Shown here piece by piece: positions 62,175 through 64,000 of a stretch of DNA of 64,000 nt. The position numbers and the translations under genes were made by a program. The stretch's first letter is position 1. Each line of letters starts with the position of its first letter. The notes beneath the pieces were generated by a model. That model was not told the origin of the DNA and made no database searches. It worked only from the letters and a program-made list of their open reading frames with translations. This DNA comes from Iodobacter arcticus (GTDB lineage: Bacteria; Pseudomonadota; Gammaproteobacteria; Burkholderiales; Chitinibacteraceae). Where the stretch lies: the NCBI RefSeq assembly GCF_042664895.1, contig NZ_JBHTBQ010000033.1, forward strand, positions 310,001 through 374,000. The letters are read 5' to 3'.

Positions 62175-62321
62175 ATGATGATTAAATTATTAATGTCTTC
62201 CCGCTGGTATCTGTGGTTTAGCTTTGGCTTGCTCATTATCAATATTGGCTCTGGATTAACTGCGGTGGCGGTGTTTAAGGTGGTAAAACCCAAGCAAGTC
62301 ATGGAGGAGATCTTGACGTAA
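62175..62321 (+). CDS. Small membrane protein (48 aa)
   Basis: ORF of 48 residues from ATG 62175 (or 62178). It begins MMIKLLMSSRWYLWFSFGLL and has one strong membrane segment (about residues 10-35), then a charged tail VKPKQVMEEILT. I do not recognise it. Codon use looks natural and the hydrophobic core is coherent, but the ribosome-binding site is weak (TTGGAATC). It could be a small respiratory-complex subunit or regulator given the nap genes nearby; that is only position. Confidence 0.5.
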   Translation: MMIKLLMSSRWYLWFSFGLLIINIGSGLTAVAVFKVVKPKQVMEEILT

Positions 62322-62417
62322 AAACAGGGAGTATGGCTCCCTGCGTAAGATGGCTTATGGCTTACTTTGTATTAACTTTCCCAAATGGCCGGCCCATCAT
62401 CCCCTAGTGTGTTTACC

Positions 62418-62620
62418 GGTAATCCAGCAGCGCCGCTGGATTCCCGACAGCTTGTCATCGACGGTCATATCACGGGTGTCCAGCACGCTCTGCCGAACCC
62501 AGTGTCATGGTGCCTTTGGTGACATGGGCGGTTTTGCTGACCAGTGTGCCGTTCAGCTGCACTTTGCCGTCATCAATCGTGGTGTCGCCACTAAAGTGTT
62601 ACCTGATCTTTACGCCGACC
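62418..62620 (-). pseudogene. Fragment of a phage-tail/VgrG-like beta protein
   Basis: On the minus strand one frame reads GDTTIDDGKVQLNGTLVSKT then AHVTKGTMTLGSAERV, a pattern seen in baseplate gpV/VgrG-type needle ends. It has no start or complete domain and runs into a repeat fragment (GCAGCGCCGCTGGATTCCC) at 62427. Probably a decayed remnant; low certainty. Confidence 0.35.
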
Positions 62621-62625
62621 AGCAC

Positions 62626-62893
62626 GAAATCCCCTCACTGCGGACAATCGAGTTGGCGGCTGCGGAACTTGCTTCGCTCAAACAGGCATCAAAGAAACCC
62701 CGCCCCGCTTGTTCCTCGCTTCGGCGTTCTTCAAGGGGAGATTTAAGCCCTATGCTACTAGCCGTGATTAAAGTCCAGATTATCTGGGCTTCAAAAACCC
62801 TTAAAACCCAATGGAAAATCTCTTAATTCAAAGCCTGCTTTTCTCTATGAAACGCTGTGTCCTCCGTGTTCTCTGTGGTTCAAGATTTGGGTT
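62626..62893. repeat. Partial 270-bp repeat and CACAGAG-family repeat
   Basis: 62626-62760 matches the second half of the 270-bp family (TGCGGACAATCGAG, CTTGCTTCGCTCAAACAG, CGCTTGTTCCTCGCTTCGGC) and lacks the hairpin half. 62840-62893 is a CTCCGTGTTCTCTGTGGTTC repeat directly after the last gene's stop. Confidence 0.8.
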
Positions 62894-62913
62894 TGGCGGC
62901 ATAACATCATTTT

Positions 62914-64000
62914 TTAAATATGCTCAAACTGCATTAAATAAAGTTGTGCGCAGCGTTTGGCGGTGTTGAGTATGGCTGTAGCTGCTTTGGGGTCGATGGC
63001 GAGAGTGATTTCTACGGCGGCAAGCCAGCGGGCTAGATGGTGTTCGTCGTTGGCTCCGTGGTATTCCAAGAATTTGAAGGCTTGCGGTGGCAGGGCTACT
63101 TGCTGACGCAGCATGGGCAAGAGCGCAGGCACGATGCGCTGGCCTGTGCCTTCAATAATATAAATTGCGCCCAAGAGGCCAATAGGGTTGGGTGTTGCGG
63201 CGAGTGCATGTAGATAGCTATTAAGTGCTTCGCCACCTGGGTTACGTTTGAGCGCGGTGAGTGGCAGCTGGCCACCGGCAGCTTGGTAGTCCTGATAGAG
63301 GATTTCGAAATCGTGTTGCTCGTCATTAGCGTGCAGCTCGATCAGGCTGGCGAGCGGGGCAAAGTCGCCACTTAGCGAGGCGGCTGCTTCCCTCATCCAC
63401 AAGCTGCCTTCGCGCACTTGCGGCACCCAGGCGGCAGTCCAGTTGCGGTAGCTTGCCACATCAAAACGCTGGCTCACCAGTTGCGAGATCACAGGGCTGC
63501 GCCAGACTTGCGAGCGATAATCTTGCCATAGGCTGGCGAGTTGAGTGAGCAGAGGTTGCAGCGCAAGCGGGGCATTTTCCGCCTGATGTGGCGCTGGGAT
63601 ATTGGGCTCGAAGGTGTCAGTAGGGGCGGCGGCTGGAGCGATAGGTGGGCTGCTGGTGTCCTCATCGACTACTTCAAATAGCATATACGCTGCGCTGATC
63701 CGCCCTGATTCCGGGATAAAACAGAAAATCTTTTCACCAGCCTTAAGCGGCTTGGTTTGTAAGAAATCAGCCAGCATAATAAAAATAGATGCAGCGCCCG
63801 TGTTGCCGCGTGTAGCCAGATTGCTATACCAGCGCTCTGGCGGGATGCTAAGCCCCGCTTTGGCGAGTAGGTCTTCGACGACGGGCATAAATTTGGCCGA
63901 TGAGTAATGGCAAAGAAAATGGTCGATGTCGGTCGATTTAATCCAGCCTTCATCAACCAATTTTACATACTCATGGATACACACATCAAATAGCTGCGGC
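62914..64000 (-). CDS. Ketoacyl synthase III fused to heme-oxygenase-like di-iron domain (5' cut off)
   Basis: Open to the window edge; the N-terminus, with the expected KS catalytic Cys, is outside. The visible first 105 residues are the C-terminal half of a FabH-type ketosynthase, with His26 in FLCHYSS and Asn61 in TRGNTGAAS (numbered from GTG 63984). A Pro/Ala linker (about 110-140) joins it to a helical domain of about 215 residues with ELHANDEQH, Glu278 in IIEGTG and the metal motif His309-x3-Asp313-x2-His316 (EYHGANDEHH). That fits the iron-containing heme-oxygenase-like oxidase superfamily. Probably makes or tailors an acyl-derived metabolite. Domain calls fairly sure, product unknown. 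Confidence 0.82.
   Translation of the reverse strand, partial: PQLFDVCIHEYVKLVDEGWIKSTDIDHFLCHYSSAKFMPVVEDLLAKAGLSIPPERWYSNLATRGNTGAASIFIMLADFLQTKPLKAGEKIFCFIPESGRISAAYMLFEVVDEDTSSPPIAPAAAPTDTFEPNIPAPHQAENAPLALQPLLTQLASLWQDYRSQVWRSPVISQLVSQRFDVASYRNWTAAWVPQVREGSLWMREAAASLSGDFAPLASLIELHANDEQHDFEILYQDYQAAGGQLPLTALKRNPGGEALNSYLHALAATPNPIGLLGAIYIIEGTGQRIVPALLPMLRQQVALPPQAFKFLEYHGANDEHHLARWLAAVEITLAIDPKAATAILNTAKRCAQLYLMQFEHI

Noticed and set aside
62350..62826. 158-residue ORF before the last gene
   Set aside because: It crosses a pseudogene fragment and two repeat fragments; no coherent protein.
1..64000. CRISPR arrays, tRNA or rRNA genes
   Set aside because: The many repeats are dispersed palindromes, not regularly spaced direct repeats; no tRNA cloverleaf or rRNA sequence was recognised.

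Overview
The window looks like the chromosome of a betaproteobacterium of the Neisseriales/Chromobacteriaceae type, possibly close to Iodobacter. I infer this from the mix of genes (a T6SS with no Fha/PpkA/PppA, a ccmABCDEFGHI operon, napFDABC beside narXL) and from a very high load of short palindromic repeats in the gaps between genes. No rRNA, tRNA or CRISPR array was seen.

Layout. 1-1163: 4-hydroxyphenylpyruvate dioxygenase with its own terminator. 1300-30400: a complete type VI secretion system. A PAAR-like DUF4280 protein, a small protein, a MORN-repeat protein and a first VgrG come first, followed by a frameshifted REP-type transposase, a berberine-bridge-type FAD oxidase and a possible papain-fold effector. 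Then come tssH-G-F-E-hcp-tssC-tssB on the minus strand and, divergently, tssJ-K-L-M-A on the plus strand. 26957-36759: an effector module with a second VgrG, a DUF4123 adaptor, a tandemly duplicated pair of DUF3304-like lipoprotein (predicted immunity) plus Tle1-type DUF2235 phospholipase (first effector copy broken, second interrupted by a 10-N assembly gap), a decayed SDR gene, and outer-membrane phospholipase A. 37333-43149: an SsuABC/TauABC-type ABC transporter behind a well-matched sigma-54 promoter, followed directly by a DctB/DctD-type two-component pair that probably controls it. 43534-44066: a RHH/ParE-type toxin-antitoxin pair. 44493-52401: ccmA-I on the minus strand. 52732-61568: moaA, then narXL (minus) and napFDABC (plus), a periplasmic nitrate reductase module that needs the cytochrome c and molybdopterin genes beside it. 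62914-64000: the C-terminal part of a ketoacyl synthase III fused to a heme-oxygenase-like di-iron domain, cut by the window edge.

How the genes work together. The T6SS genes cover membrane complex (TssJLM), baseplate (TssAEFGK), sheath (TssBC), tube (Hcp), spike (VgrG, DUF4280) and recycling ATPase (ClpV), with lipid-attacking cargo downstream. The nitrate-respiration block pairs sensing (NarXL), enzyme (NapAB), electron delivery (NapC, NapF), cofactor synthesis (MoaA) and haem attachment (Ccm).

The most unusual feature is the repeats. Many non-overlapping gene junctions, notably in the ccm operon, hold a palindromic or nested inverted-repeat element. One element lies in frame inside the 5' end of ccmH, another related element occurs in empty and filled forms, and a 270-bp family shows compensatory changes in a hairpin stem.
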